The notes beneath the pieces were generated by a model. It saw nothing but the letters and a program-made list of their open reading frames with translations. It was not told the origin of the DNA and did not search any database. A stretch of 64,000 bases of DNA from Parabacteroides sp. An277 (lineage in GTDB: Bacteria > Bacteroidota > Bacteroidia > Bacteroidales > Tannerellaceae), in contig NZ_NFJB01000011.1 of assembly GCF_002159645.1 (NCBI RefSeq), positions 1 through 64,000 of the forward strand. Reading direction: 5' to 3'. Numbering within the stretch: the first letter of the stretch is position 1; each line of letters starts with the position of its first letter. The position numbers and the translations under genes were made by a program. Below, in pieces: positions 17,044 through 26,238 of this stretch.

Positions 17044-17808
17044 TCAAAATATATAAGGTATTAAACATTTTCGTTTTCCTACGGCTTCCCGCCCGAACTC
17101 CTCTCGATATTTCCGACGAATGGCATAAGCTCGTGGCGCCAAATTGGCAAAAGTCCACCACACGAATACCCAAGCGGCAGGTGAGGCGGTCAAAAGGGCA
17201 AACCCTGTCCATTCAACCAGTTCCCCGAAGTAATTCCCCGACGTCACCCAACGATACATGCCTTTCTGCGGAAGATAATGCCGCGTATCGCCCGGCTTAC
17301 GCAAATGACGGATTACATAATCGGAATGCCAATTGATACCCATTCCTACAAAGAAAAGCACCAACCCGACCCAATATGCCGGACGGTAGATGAACGCCTC
17401 ATCATAAAAACCATCTGGAGCAAGATAAAACAACCATTCGCCCTGAATATAGCCATTCAGCAAATTAAATACAACTCCCATCAAGAGAATCGCCACCGGC
17501 ATCCGGCTCTTTCCCTTCAGCAAGAGCGGAAAGACGAACGAACGTTGGAAATAATGCAACTCGAAAAGCAGAAAAAAAAGGAAAGGAAGCCCCTTCGCCC
17601 CTGTCCCACTCTGCCACCAAAGCGCCCACATCACAAAAAAAACGGGTGCTTCCATGCACACCCAGCCTATCTTGTTCGGTACCGATACGCCCCATTGCCT
17701 CGTACGGAACATGCCATATCCCGCCTTGATGAAGAAAAGCGCGACAAACACCACCAGCCCCAAGGCAGAAAAAGCGATTAATATCCAATTAAAAAATTCC
17801 AAACTCAT
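17044..17808 (-). CDS. 3-oxo-5-alpha-steroid 4-dehydrogenase (steroid 5-alpha-reductase) family
   Basis: A membrane protein of 254 residues with six or seven helices. HYFQRSFVFP is at 85-94 and NYFGELVEW at 192-200, followed by FANLAPRAYAIRRKYREEF and the end KCLIPYIF. This is the C-terminal signature of steroid 5-alpha-reductases, where the NYFGE segment contacts NADPH and substrate. It would saturate the delta4 bond of 3-oxo steroids or bile acids to the 5-alpha form. First gene of a three-gene operon with reductase and SDR; a TACTTTTG -7 box lies at 17838-17845 on the minus strand. Acting on gut bile acids is inference. Confidence 0.85.
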   Translation of the reverse strand: MSLEFFNWILIAFSALGLVVFVALFFIKAGYGMFRTRQWGVSVPNKIGWVCMEAPVFFVMWALWWQSGTGAKGLPFLFFLLFELHYFQRSFVFPLLLKGKSRMPVAILLMGVVFNLLNGYIQGEWLFYLAPDGFYDEAFIYRPAYWVGLVLFFVGMGINWHSDYVIRHLRKPGDTRHYLPQKGMYRWVTSGNYFGELVEWTGFALLTASPAAWVFVWWTFANLAPRAYAIRRKYREEFGREAVGKRKCLIPYIF

Positions 17809-18026
17809 ACTTCTTCTTTAATAAGATTTCACACGAACAAAAGTAGGCAAAATATCCGCCGACTGATATGCCTGCAGGCTTCTATTAATATTATTTTAGA
17901 TTTCGAGGAAATTCATACCTATAACTGCCCGGATTTACCGTTATATTCGGGCGGATTCAAGCTTGTGTTTCCCGGCATTTACGCCTATGTTTTTTTAAAA
18001 GCAAGTACAAATTCTATGCCGACGGA

Positions 18027-18057
18027 TTGTTTTATTTACAAAATGCTATTACCTTTG
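18027..18057 (+). promoter_or_regulatory. Promoter of the DUF4494-yggS-DHOD run
   Basis: TTG at 18027-18029 is followed after 20 nt by TACCTTTG at 18050-18057. It lies downstream of an in-frame ATG at 17965, which rules that start out in favour of 18097. Confidence 0.65.
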
Positions 18058-18096
18058 CGAAGAGAAAACAAGAACAAACTTAAAAACAATAATAAA

Positions 18097-18588
18097 ATGC
18101 ACAATTGGTTTGAATGCAAAGTATCGTATGAGAAGATGATGGAAAATGGGATGCAAAAGAAAGTAACAGAACCATACCTCGTAGATGCCCTTTCCTTTAC
18201 GGAGGCGGAAACGCGCATCATCGAGGAAATCCGTCCCTTCATCACAGGCGAATTCACGATTACAGATATCAAACGGGCCCGGATTTCGGAACTTTTCTTC
18301 AACGAAAACGGGGATCGCTATTATAAAATAAAGGTATATTTCATTACACTCGACGAGAAGAGCGGCGCGGAGAAGAAGACGGCCGCCATGATGCTCGCCC
18401 AAGCTTCCACACTGAAAGAGGCCATCAACGTGCTCGAAGAGGGCATGAAGGGAACGCTCTCGGATTATACCATCGCCTCCGTAGCGGAAACGATGCTGAT
18501 GGATGTCTTCCCGTTTGATGCCGACCGCGTCCCTGCTGAACCGAAATCGGACGAAGAACGGATGGCCGAACTGAAGGCGAACGCATAA
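18097..18588 (+). CDS. DUF4494 domain-containing protein
   Basis: A small cytosolic protein of 163 residues beginning MHNWFECKVSYEKMMENGM and continuing with VTEPYLVDALSFTEAETRI. This is the conserved opening of the Bacteroidetes DUF4494 family, whose function is not known to me. The protein has no signal or membrane segment and ends with an acidic tail. It lies 15 nt before yggS and is probably co-transcribed. The upstream frame to 17965 is rejected because the promoter lies inside it. Confidence 0.85.
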   Translation: MHNWFECKVSYEKMMENGMQKKVTEPYLVDALSFTEAETRIIEEIRPFITGEFTITDIKRARISELFFNENGDRYYKIKVYFITLDEKSGAEKKTAAMMLAQASTLKEAINVLEEGMKGTLSDYTIASVAETMLMDVFPFDADRVPAEPKSDEERMAELKANA

Positions 18589-18603
18589 AGAAAAAAGACA
18601 AAG

Positions 18604-19266
18604 ATGAACATAGCGCAACATATTCAGGAACTGAAAGCCTCGCTCCCCCAAGGAGTGACGCTCGTGGCCGTCTCGAAGTTTCATCCCGTAGAGGCGCTTC
18701 AAGAAGCATACGACGCAGGGCAACGCATCTTTGGCGAAAGCCGGGCACAAGAGCTGGTAGCCAAAGCGAAGGTGATGCCTGCCGATGTAGAATGGCATTT
18801 CATTGGTCCGCTCCAAAGCAATAAGGTGAAAGACATCGCTCCGTTCATCCACCTTATCCATAGTATCGATTCGCTCAAACTCTTGCAAGAGGTAGAAAAA
18901 CAAGCGGCGAAGCAGGGACGTATCCTGCGTGTCTTGCTGGAGATTCACGTGGCAGAAGAGGAGACAAAGCATGGATTCTCTCCTGAAGAGTGCCGCGCGT
19001 TGGTGTCTCATTTGCCCGACCTGCCCCATGTCCGCATCTGTGGCCTCATGGGGATGGCGACATTGACCGACGACGAGGCGCAAATCGCGCGCGAATTCCA
19101 TACCCTCCATGTGCTCTTCGAAGAACTGAAATCGACTGCCTTCCAGGGCATGGAGGATTTCACGGTGCTCTCAATGGGCATGAGCCATGATTACAAGCTT
19201 GCCATTCGCGAAGGGAGCAACATGATTCGGGTAGGAACTTACATCTTTGGTGAACGAGAATATTAA
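18604..19266 (+). CDS. YggS family PLP homeostasis protein
   Basis: A protein of 220 residues with VAVSKFHPVEALQEAYDAGQ, which contains the PLP-binding lysine. FGESRAQEL, WHFIGPLQSNK and LSMGMSHDYKLAIREGSNM are the other family blocks. YggS/PLPBP proteins are single-domain TIM barrels without known catalysis that buffer pyridoxal phosphate and affect amino-acid pools. It follows DUF4494 by 15 nt and precedes the DHOD-like gene by 20 nt. Confidence 0.93.
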   Translation: MNIAQHIQELKASLPQGVTLVAVSKFHPVEALQEAYDAGQRIFGESRAQELVAKAKVMPADVEWHFIGPLQSNKVKDIAPFIHLIHSIDSLKLLQEVEKQAAKQGRILRVLLEIHVAEEETKHGFSPEECRALVSHLPDLPHVRICGLMGMATLTDDEAQIAREFHTLHVLFEELKSTAFQGMEDFTVLSMGMSHDYKLAIREGSNMIRVGTYIFGEREY

Positions 19267-19286
19267 ACGATTAAAAACACACAAAT

Positions 19287-20264
19287 ATGGCAAATCTAAA
19301 GACCCAATACGCGGGATTGACACTCCAATCCCCGATTATCGTCAGTAGTTCGGGGCTTACGATGCACCCCGAGCGTAACAAAGAGTTCGAAAAGGCTGGA
19401 GCGGGTGCCATTGTCCTCAAATCTTTGTTCGAAGAGCAAATCGAGATGCAGGGCGATACCATGCTCCAAGAGTCAGGTTATCCGGAAGCTGCCGATTACA
19501 TCCGTGGCTATGTGAAAGCGAATCAGGTAGAGAACTACCTCAACCTCATTCGCCAAACCAAAGCGCTTTGCACGGTCCCCATCATCGCCAGCATCAACTG
19601 CTATCGCGCAGATACCTGGATTGAATTTGCAAAGCACCTCGAAGAGGCCGGTGCCGATGCGTTGGAACTGAACGTATTCGAACTGGATACAGACATCCAT
19701 AGCAAGGGGGGCGAGATGCAGAAACTGTATGTCAATATCCTGAAGCAAGTCAAGAAGGAAATCTCCATCCCGGTGACGGTCAAGCTCGGCAAATATACCT
19801 CGAACTTGCCGGCCCTCGTGAACCAGCTTCATGCCAATGGGGCAGACGGCGTGGTGCTCTTCAACCGTTTCTATCGTCCGGATATTGATATCAACACCCT
19901 CCAGATCGTGTCGGGAAACGTGTTCAGCAATCATGGCGACTTGAGCGATACGCTTCGCTGGACGGCCATCGTCTCCGGGAAGCTCCCGAACGTCTCCATC
20001 TCGGCGTCGACCGGCGTGCATGATTGGGAAGATGTCATCAAATGCCTCTTGGCGGGTGCGTCGGCCGTACAGATGTGCAGTGCGCTCTATACGCATGGAG
20101 CGGAGCTTATCTCGCAAATACTCACCTGTATAGACGAATGGATGCATCAGGAGAACTTCAACGCGATCTCCGACTTCATCGGACGGTTGAACTATGCCAA
20201 CATCCCGAACCCCACACTCTACGAACGTTCGCAGTTCATGAAATACTTCTCGAATAGGGATTGA
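19287..20264 (+). CDS. Dihydroorotate dehydrogenase-like protein
   Basis: A flavin TIM-barrel protein of 325 residues. SPIIVSSSGLTMHPE, IIASINCYRADTWIEFA, ALELNVFELDTD and VTVKLGKYTSNLPALV follow the class 1 DHOD layout, with FMN contacts near the C-terminus (SASTGVHDWEDVIK). The usual catalytic Cys/Ser context is not clear, and members of this Bacteroidetes group are usually labelled DHOD-like rather than PyrD. No pyrimidine genes are adjacent. A perfect 15-bp hairpin terminator begins 26 nt after the stop, within a 23-bp array. Confidence 0.85.
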   Translation: MANLKTQYAGLTLQSPIIVSSSGLTMHPERNKEFEKAGAGAIVLKSLFEEQIEMQGDTMLQESGYPEAADYIRGYVKANQVENYLNLIRQTKALCTVPIIASINCYRADTWIEFAKHLEEAGADALELNVFELDTDIHSKGGEMQKLYVNILKQVKKEISIPVTVKLGKYTSNLPALVNQLHANGADGVVLFNRFYRPDIDINTLQIVSGNVFSNHGDLSDTLRWTAIVSGKLPNVSISASTGVHDWEDVIKCLLAGASAVQMCSALYTHGAELISQILTCIDEWMHQENFNAISDFIGRLNYANIPNPTLYERSQFMKYFSNRD

Positions 20265-20290
20265 CATCTCCCTACGCTTGGAGGACTTAG

Positions 20291-20336
20291 ATACCCTACC
20301 GTTGGTCGTCGCAATACCCAACGGTAGGGTATTTTT
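20291..20336 (+). terminator. Strong intrinsic terminator of the DHOD-like gene
   Basis: A perfect 15-bp stem, ATACCCTACCGTTGG (20291-20305) with CCAACGGTAGGGTAT (20318-20332), a 12-nt loop, and a TTTT tail. It is formed by the first two units of the 23-bp array. Confidence 0.9.
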
Positions 20337-20429
20337 ATGACCAACCGTAGGGTACTTCCATAACCTACGAGTAGGGTATGGTCATTAGTCACTGTGACTA
20401 TTACCCATTAGTCACTGTGACTATTGATG
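20291..20429. repeat. 23/24-bp tandem array, 6 diverged units
   Basis: Units start with AT at 20291, 20314, 20337, 20360, 20384 and 20407. GTAGGGTA recurs at 20324, 20347 and 20371. The last two units share the 19-mer ATTAGTCACTGTGACTATT, which contains the perfect palindrome AGTCACTGTGACT. The first two units form the terminator hairpin. Confidence 0.8.
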
Positions 20430-20675
20430 ACATACCTAATATAGATGCTTACCGGAAGGTAATATAGGTGTCGCCATCCCTCCAAGCAATTCATTACCCT
20501 TCCCCGCGTTACCCCTTCCCCATACCCTGCAGTGGCGGCCCGCTACCCCCTGCCTTGAGCCGTTCCCGCCCCCTACCGTGGGGCATTTCGTCTGTCTTTT
20601 TAGCTTTTTTGTCGATAATCTCTTTCAGGAATGGAAAAGGTTATGTATTATTGCGACCAAAAATTAAATAGGCAT
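20430..20675. other. Intergenic stretch, C-rich, no gene seen
   Basis: The stretch holds a TTACC/GGTAA hairpin near 20451 and a C-rich run with degenerate TTACCCCTTCCCC-like repeats (about 20490-20580). No convincing RNA gene and no well-spaced promoter was found. It is the leader of the M64 peptidase gene. Confidence 0.5.
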
Positions 20676-22313
20676 ATGATGAAGATAAAACAGATACTCT
20701 CGTCCCTTCTCTTCGTGTGGCTGGCCGTGTCTTGCGCAGAAGAGACCCCCTATATCGACATGGACCAAACGGAACAGGCAGAAGTGACCCTCGGCTCGAC
20801 GGAATCGTCGTCGGAAACCTTCACCTTCTCGACCAACCAAACCTGGAGCGCGAGCGACGATGCAGACTGGCTTACCGTCTCTCCTACTTCGGGAGGCGAA
20901 GGGAACAATACCCTGACCCTAACGGCCGAGAAAGAGAACCGAACGGGTAAGGCGCGCACGGCTACCCTTACCCTGACGACAGCCACGCTCGAACAGGAGA
21001 TACAAATCACCCAAGAGGCCGGACGGTATATCCAACTGGAAGAGGACACCATCCGGGTAAGTAGAGAGGGGGGCGACATCCAAGTATACTTCACCACGGA
21101 AATGATTGAGGATGAATATGCTATTTACCGAACGGGGCGTTGGCTCACGCAAGAGGGGCAATCGACCCGCAGCACCTATACGGCTTATGTGCCGCTAACG
21201 GTACTTCCCAACACAGGAGAACAGAGCCGCATGGCGTATCTCATCTTTACCGCTGCAGGCGAAGGGGCAGATGGAGACCCGTTTGCAACGGCCGTCATCG
21301 TGCAAGAGGGATTGCTCTCCAGTTACGAATCGACGGACTATTCAGCCGATAAGACCGTACGCGTCTTGCAGGAAGCGACACGCGGTACAGGCATTCCGAT
21401 TGTCCTCATGGGCGATGGCTTTATAGATACAGAGATTGCCGACGGGACATACGATGAGGTGATGGACCAAGCCTACGCGAACCTCTTCTCGGAAGAGCCC
21501 ATTAGTTCGCTCCGCGATTACTTTGACGTCTATGCCGTAACGGCCGTTTCGCGAAACAGCGGTGTCGGGACATGGTACGATACGGTGTTCAGTACCTGGC
21601 TGGAAGGAGGCGGAAGCTCGCTGATTGAAGGCGACAATGAGGCCGTGAGAGAATATGTACAATGTGTGGAAGGCATTGATATAGACAACACGCTGGCCGT
21701 AGTCATCCCGAATACGACAGATTATGCCGGCACGACCTATTTCGGATATGGCACAATAGACAACATGACGGAATTTGCCATCGCTTATTGCCCTATTATC
21801 AACGGTATCAGCAGCGAACTCTTCCGCACGGTCCTTTGCCACGAAGCGATTGGACATGGGTTCGGGAAGTTGAACGACGAATATGCGTATGAAGGCACTA
21901 TGCCCAGCAATGAAATAGAAGAGGCTCAAACCATGCAGACAATAGGATGGTACCAGAACGTGGACTTCACAGACGATACGAATACCGTGCTTTGGTCTGC
22001 CTTTCTCTCCGACTCGCGTTATGCCAACGAAGATGTAGGCATCTACGAAGGAGCCTGTACCTATTCCCACGGCGCTTACCGCCCTTCGGATGAGAGTATC
22101 ATGAACAGCAATATCCTTGGATTCAACGCCCCTTCACGCCAAGCCCTTTACAATAAAGTAATGAAGTTGGGCGAAGGAAGAGAGGCTACATACGAAGAGT
22201 TCGTCTCCTTCGACAGTCCGGAGACACAGACAACAACCCGCGCTACCACGATATCAGCAGACTTCCGTCCGTTCCACGCGCCTCAGTTCGTGAACCGTCC
22301 GCTCAAACCCTAA
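20676..22313 (+). CDS. Secreted lipoprotein: BACON domains plus M64 (IgA peptidase-like) metallopeptidase
   Basis: A protein of 545 residues from ATG 20676. A lipoprotein signal (LLFVWLAVSC, cleavage before Cys) sends it to the envelope. Two BACON-like beta domains occupy about residues 30-115 and 118-213. The peptidase M64 domain follows, starting near GIPIVLMGDGF, with the zinc motif HEAIGHGFGKLNDEY at about 389-403. Family members cleave host glycoproteins such as IgA hinge or mucin-type targets; the substrate here is unknown. The frame begins at 20631, but that start would place charged residues ahead of the signal peptide, so 20676 is preferred. Confidence 0.88.
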   Translation: MMKIKQILSSLLFVWLAVSCAEETPYIDMDQTEQAEVTLGSTESSSETFTFSTNQTWSASDDADWLTVSPTSGGEGNNTLTLTAEKENRTGKARTATLTLTTATLEQEIQITQEAGRYIQLEEDTIRVSREGGDIQVYFTTEMIEDEYAIYRTGRWLTQEGQSTRSTYTAYVPLTVLPNTGEQSRMAYLIFTAAGEGADGDPFATAVIVQEGLLSSYESTDYSADKTVRVLQEATRGTGIPIVLMGDGFIDTEIADGTYDEVMDQAYANLFSEEPISSLRDYFDVYAVTAVSRNSGVGTWYDTVFSTWLEGGGSSLIEGDNEAVREYVQCVEGIDIDNTLAVVIPNTTDYAGTTYFGYGTIDNMTEFAIAYCPIINGISSELFRTVLCHEAIGHGFGKLNDEYAYEGTMPSNEIEEAQTMQTIGWYQNVDFTDDTNTVLWSAFLSDSRYANEDVGIYEGACTYSHGAYRPSDESIMNSNILGFNAPSRQALYNKVMKLGEGREATYEEFVSFDSPETQTTTRATTISADFRPFHAPQFVNRPLKP

Positions 22314-22326
22314 ACAAAGAAAGAAG

Positions 22327-23511
22327 TCAGGCAGGTTTTCGCCCGACGATAAGTACCTTTTCCCCGTCGCGGAGGGTAGTGGCAAAGAGATACAGGTCGC
22401 CGCCCTCCGCGATTTTTGTCCGCTTGCGTAACTCCTCGACCGAGAGCGGGAAGTTTCGGACCGCGATATGGGCACGGGGTATTTCACGATGCAATGTTTT
22501 CCCTATTTTAGACGAAAAAGGAACGACCTGCTCAACTTGGAAAGTACGGCCAGGGAAATCCTTCACCCGTTCCCCTGAAGTATAAAGATGGCTACTGACA
22601 TGCAACTTTTCCACCCCCAGCCGCACGGCCACCATCTTGAACGCTCCGGCCTTGAGCAAAGCCGCATTAGGTTCATATAGATAAGTTCCTACCGCAGGAG
22701 CCAACCGCAGGGCCGCATTCCGTTCATCGGCTTGCGTAAAAGAAAAAAGCTCCTCCCCATTCGTCGAGAAATGCACGCAATGAAGGACAGGTTCCGCCTC
22801 TCCTTCCCGCCGCACGTCGAACAAGAGCTCTTTGCATTCGTTTCGAACTGCTACCACATGAATCGCCACCGTCCCAGGAAGCAAGGTCCGCGTCTGACTG
22901 ATATCGGCCATGGGCGAAAGCTTTGCCAAGACACGCGGCGCCTTCTGCCATAACGCAGGGAGCAAGGCAGGCAAATCCGGCTCGCAATCACTTAACGCAT
23001 AAACCCTCCGATTCCCGGAACCACGACGCGCCGGGTCTATATAGCACACATCTACTTCCGGAAGCTGGGCGAGGCATTGTGTGGCATCGGCATTCATTAC
23101 CGTTATATTTCTGGCTCCCAACATGTGGAAGTTATGTCGCGCCGCCTCGCAATAGGCAGGGAAACGCTCCACATAAACCACCTGCTGCACTTTACGAGAG
23201 AAGAAGTAACTGTCGATGCCCAATCCTCCCGTCAGGTCGCATAGACGATCGTCTGCCGATACCAAACGTTGCTTATAGCGAGCTGTCTGCTCCGAGGAAC
23301 ATTGCTCGGCTGCAATCTTGGCGGGAAACCATAGCGCATCGTTCGCGTACCACGACGGAAGTTTGTCGCGTATCTGCCTCCGCGCCTCGATTTGCTCCAC
23401 CAAGAAAGGGATGTCCAAATCCGGATGACGGTGCGCCCCCAGCAGGAGTTTCGCCACGTCGTCCGATTGATGTTCCTTTACATAAGCTCGTTCTTTCTCT
23501 CCCCAATGCAT
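22327..23511 (-). CDS. Class I SAM methyltransferase with THUMP-like C-terminus (PG_1098 type)
   Basis: A protein of 394 residues. An N-terminal helical part precedes a Rossmann methyltransferase core with LCDLTGGLGIDSYFFSRK (SAM loop) and VDVCYIDPARR, where DPAR replaces the usual DPPY. The C-terminal part resembles the PG_1098 ferredoxin-like and THUMP-like domains found in Bacteroidetes. A role in RNA methylation is likely, but the target is unknown. It lies 12 nt after rseP and ends the minus-strand housekeeping run. Confidence 0.8.
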   Translation of the reverse strand: MHWGEKERAYVKEHQSDDVAKLLLGAHRHPDLDIPFLVEQIEARRQIRDKLPSWYANDALWFPAKIAAEQCSSEQTARYKQRLVSADDRLCDLTGGLGIDSYFFSRKVQQVVYVERFPAYCEAARHNFHMLGARNITVMNADATQCLAQLPEVDVCYIDPARRGSGNRRVYALSDCEPDLPALLPALWQKAPRVLAKLSPMADISQTRTLLPGTVAIHVVAVRNECKELLFDVRREGEAEPVLHCVHFSTNGEELFSFTQADERNAALRLAPAVGTYLYEPNAALLKAGAFKMVAVRLGVEKLHVSSHLYTSGERVKDFPGRTFQVEQVVPFSSKIGKTLHREIPRAHIAVRNFPLSVEELRKRTKIAEGGDLYLFATTLRDGEKVLIVGRKPA

Positions 23512-23523
23512 TCCCTTCAGCCT

Positions 23524-24849
23524 TTACTGGAAGAAATAACGTATCACGTCGTTCCCATTTGCGTAAAGCAACAAAGCAAGCAACAGAGCCATGCCCGCCA
23601 TTTGTGCATATTCAAGGAACTTGTCGCTGGGCTTGCGGCGCGTCACCACTTCATACAGCAGGAACATGATGTGTCCACCATCCAAGGCTGGAATCGGAAT
23701 GATATTCATGAAAGCCAAGATAACCGAAAGCCAAGCCGTACGCTCCCAGAAAAGCTCCCAATCCCATACCGAAGGGAAAAGGCTGCCAATCGCTCCAAAA
23801 CCGCCCAAACTGCTCGCCCCCTCTTTCGTGAAGACGTACTTCATGTCGTTTACATAGCCTTTCAGCGTGTTGACACCTTTCGCAATACCGGCCGGGAACG
23901 ATTCAAAAAAACCATACGTACGCGTCACCGTCTGATACATATCGTAAGGATTCACCAAGAGAATACCAATTTTCCCCAACGAATCGACCTGCATCGCCAA
24001 CGTATCATGCACACCAGCACGTGAAATCCCCAAACGAATCTCCTGTCCACGGAATTTATGGAAAGCTATCTGCGCATCCACGGCAGTCGGTGTCGCCTCG
24101 TCGTTTACCGAAAGGATGCTATCGCCTGGCTGAAGACCGGCCCGTACAGCTGGCGCATCGGCTATCGGCAGCTCTTTCACTATCATCGGGTAGCGCATGC
24201 TGGCAAATCCTTTCTTGTCTCGCAAAAGGCGTTGCATCATATCTTCGGGTATCGGAATTACCACCTGCTCGTCTCCTCGGAGCACTGTCACAGTCTGCGC
24301 TTCTACAACGCTCCGGAGGCAATCTTCCCCAAAGCGTTCCAACGTAGTCGTATCCGCCTTCAAGAGGATGTCGCCGTCTTGGAAACCAATCTCGTGGAAC
24401 GTCTCGCTGTAGTCCATACCCATTTTCATGTTCTTCAACGGCAAATAGGTATCGCCCCAATGGAAAAGAATCATTGAATAGATAAATAACGCCAACAGAA
24501 AATTAAACAGCACGCCGCCCACCATAATCAACAGCCGCTGCCCCGCCGGTTTCGAACGGAACTCATACGGCTTCGGGGGTTGCGCCATCGCCTCCCGGTC
24601 CATGCTTTCGTCTATCATGCCGGAAATTTTGCAATAACCGCCCAACGGCAGCCAACCCACGCCGTATTCCGTCTCGCTGTTCTTCGGTTTATAACGGAAA
24701 AGGGCAAACCACGGGTCAAAGAAAAGGTAAAACTTCTCCACACGCACTTTAAAGATGCGGGCGAAGATGAAATGGCCGAACTCATGTATAATCACCAATA
24801 TGGAAAGGCTCAACAAGAGTTGGACCGCTTTAATCAAAAATGTTTCCAT
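23524..24849 (-). CDS. rseP: RIP site-2 metalloprotease RseP
   Basis: An inner-membrane zinc protease of 441 residues. HEFGH at 22-26 sits in the first helix, one or two PDZ domains fill the middle (PAVRAGLQPGDSILSVND), and NIIPIPALDGGH near the C-terminus supplies the third zinc ligand. RseP cuts membrane-embedded anti-sigma factors and leftover signal peptides. It follows dxr by 22 nt, an order typical of Bacteroidales. Confidence 0.95.
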   Translation of the reverse strand: METFLIKAVQLLLSLSILVIIHEFGHFIFARIFKVRVEKFYLFFDPWFALFRYKPKNSETEYGVGWLPLGGYCKISGMIDESMDREAMAQPPKPYEFRSKPAGQRLLIMVGGVLFNFLLALFIYSMILFHWGDTYLPLKNMKMGMDYSETFHEIGFQDGDILLKADTTTLERFGEDCLRSVVEAQTVTVLRGDEQVVIPIPEDMMQRLLRDKKGFASMRYPMIVKELPIADAPAVRAGLQPGDSILSVNDEATPTAVDAQIAFHKFRGQEIRLGISRAGVHDTLAMQVDSLGKIGILLVNPYDMYQTVTRTYGFFESFPAGIAKGVNTLKGYVNDMKYVFTKEGASSLGGFGAIGSLFPSVWDWELFWERTAWLSVILAFMNIIPIPALDGGHIMFLLYEVVTRRKPSDKFLEYAQMAGMALLLALLLYANGNDVIRYFFQ

Positions 24850-24871
24850 CTCAATTTGTTATCTGTTATTT

Positions 24872-26020
24872 TTAAAATAATTCCGCTGCCACGCGACGCG
24901 CCTCGGCATCGGTCTGTACATAATCTTCATACGAGGGTTGCGCCAGGAAGGTCGCCTTGGCCATCGTCCGTTCGATGACGTCGCTCATCTGGAGGAAGCC
25001 GATGCGGTCTTGCAAGAAAGCCGCCACTACCACCTCGTTCGCCGCGTTCAGGATGCAAGGCATGTTGCCTCCGCGACGCACCGCCTCAAACGCGAACGCC
25101 AAATTCCGGAAGCGCGTCGTGTCCGGCTCTTCGAAAGTCAGCGTAGCGTACTGCCGGAAATCCAAACGCGGTGCCGGACTCTTCATCCGCTGCGGATACG
25201 AGAAGGCATAAGCGATGGGCAGTTTCATGTCCGGAATGCCCAACTGCGCGATGACGGCACCATCCTCGAATTGCACCATCGAATGAATCACCGACTGCGG
25301 ATGCACCACAATCTGAATCTGTTCCGGCGCGACGCCAAAGAGCCATTTGGCCTCTATCATCTCGAAACCCTTGTTCATCATCGAGGCGGAATCTATCGTA
25401 ATCTTCGCACCCATGTGCCAGTTCGGATGCTTCAGGGCCTGCGCCTTCGTCACGTGCGCCAGTTCGTCGAGCGTCTTATGCAGGAAAGGGCCGCCCGATG
25501 CCGTGAGCAGCAACTTCTCCACCGCGTTCCCGTCCGCCCCGTTCAGGCATTGGAAAATGGCCGAATGCTCCGAATCAACCGGCAAAATCGGAACGCGGTG
25601 CTGCATCGCCAGCGACATAATCAGCTCGCCCGCCACCACCAGCGTCTCCTTGTTGGCCAGTGCGATGGCTTTCCCCGCCTTGATGGCGGCCATGGTCGGG
25701 CGAAGCCCCGCGTAACCCACCATTGCCGTCAGCACCATGTCGATAGGTGCCGCTTGGACCACCTGCGCAATCGCCTCCTCGCCAGCCCAGACTTTGATGG
25801 GCAAATCCTCCAGCGCCTCTTTCAGCTCCGGATATTTCCGTTCGTTGGCAATCACCACCACTTCAGGCATGAAACGCCGTGCCTGGTTTATCAATAAATC
25901 CACCTGGTTATTGGCCGTCAGCGCATACACCTCGAAGAGGTCGGGATGTTCTCCCACCACTTCCAACGCCTGCGTCCCTATCGAACCCGTGGAACCCAAT
26001 ATAGCCAATTGTCTTTTCAT
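24872..26020 (-). CDS. dxr: 1-deoxy-D-xylulose-5-phosphate reductoisomerase
   Basis: A protein of 382 residues with NADPH-binding ILGSTGSIGTQALEVV at the N-terminus, LANKETLVVAGELI, PVDSEHSAIFQCL (metal and substrate site) and ASGGPF. It makes methylerythritol phosphate, the committed step of the non-mevalonate isoprenoid pathway. The ispE gene of the same pathway lies at 45085 in this window. A 40-bp array of four units separates it from the upstream M23 peptidase gene. Confidence 0.97.
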   Translation of the reverse strand: MKRQLAILGSTGSIGTQALEVVGEHPDLFEVYALTANNQVDLLINQARRFMPEVVVIANERKYPELKEALEDLPIKVWAGEEAIAQVVQAAPIDMVLTAMVGYAGLRPTMAAIKAGKAIALANKETLVVAGELIMSLAMQHRVPILPVDSEHSAIFQCLNGADGNAVEKLLLTASGGPFLHKTLDELAHVTKAQALKHPNWHMGAKITIDSASMMNKGFEMIEAKWLFGVAPEQIQIVVHPQSVIHSMVQFEDGAVIAQLGIPDMKLPIAYAFSYPQRMKSPAPRLDFRQYATLTFEEPDTTRFRNLAFAFEAVRRGGNMPCILNAANEVVVAAFLQDRIGFLQMSDVIERTMAKATFLAQPSYEDYVQTDAEARRVAAELF

Positions 26021-26064
26021 TTTTCTTACTCATTAATCCTCATGAAGCTGCTCCGACAGCCGGG

Positions 26065-26224
26065 GAACATGGAAAATTTTTTTCAGACTTCCCCTCGGCG
26101 TGGCGAACGTAGAAAATTTTTTTCCGACTTCCCCACGACGTGGCGAACGTAGAAAATCTTTTTCCGACTTCCCCACGGCGTGGCGGGCTTAGAAAAATTT
26201 TTTCCACGTTCCCAGCTCCCTTCT
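26065..26224. repeat. 40-bp tandem array, 4 units, between M23 gene and dxr
   Basis: Units start at 26065, 26105, 26145 and 26185. Each has an A/T core (GAAAATTTTTTTC) and, in units 2 and 3, a CCACG-N-CGTGG type hairpin. The array begins 14 nt past the M23 stop on the minus strand and interrupts an otherwise tight gene run. Confidence 0.9.
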
Positions 26225-26238
26225 TCGCGCTTCATTTT

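Noticed and set aside
18049-19110. 353-residue minus-strand ORF
   Set aside because: Antisense to the well-supported DUF4494 and yggS genes; no recognisable motif.
24938-25897. 319-residue plus-strand ORF
   Set aside because: Antisense to dxr, Arg/His-rich as expected for a shadow frame.
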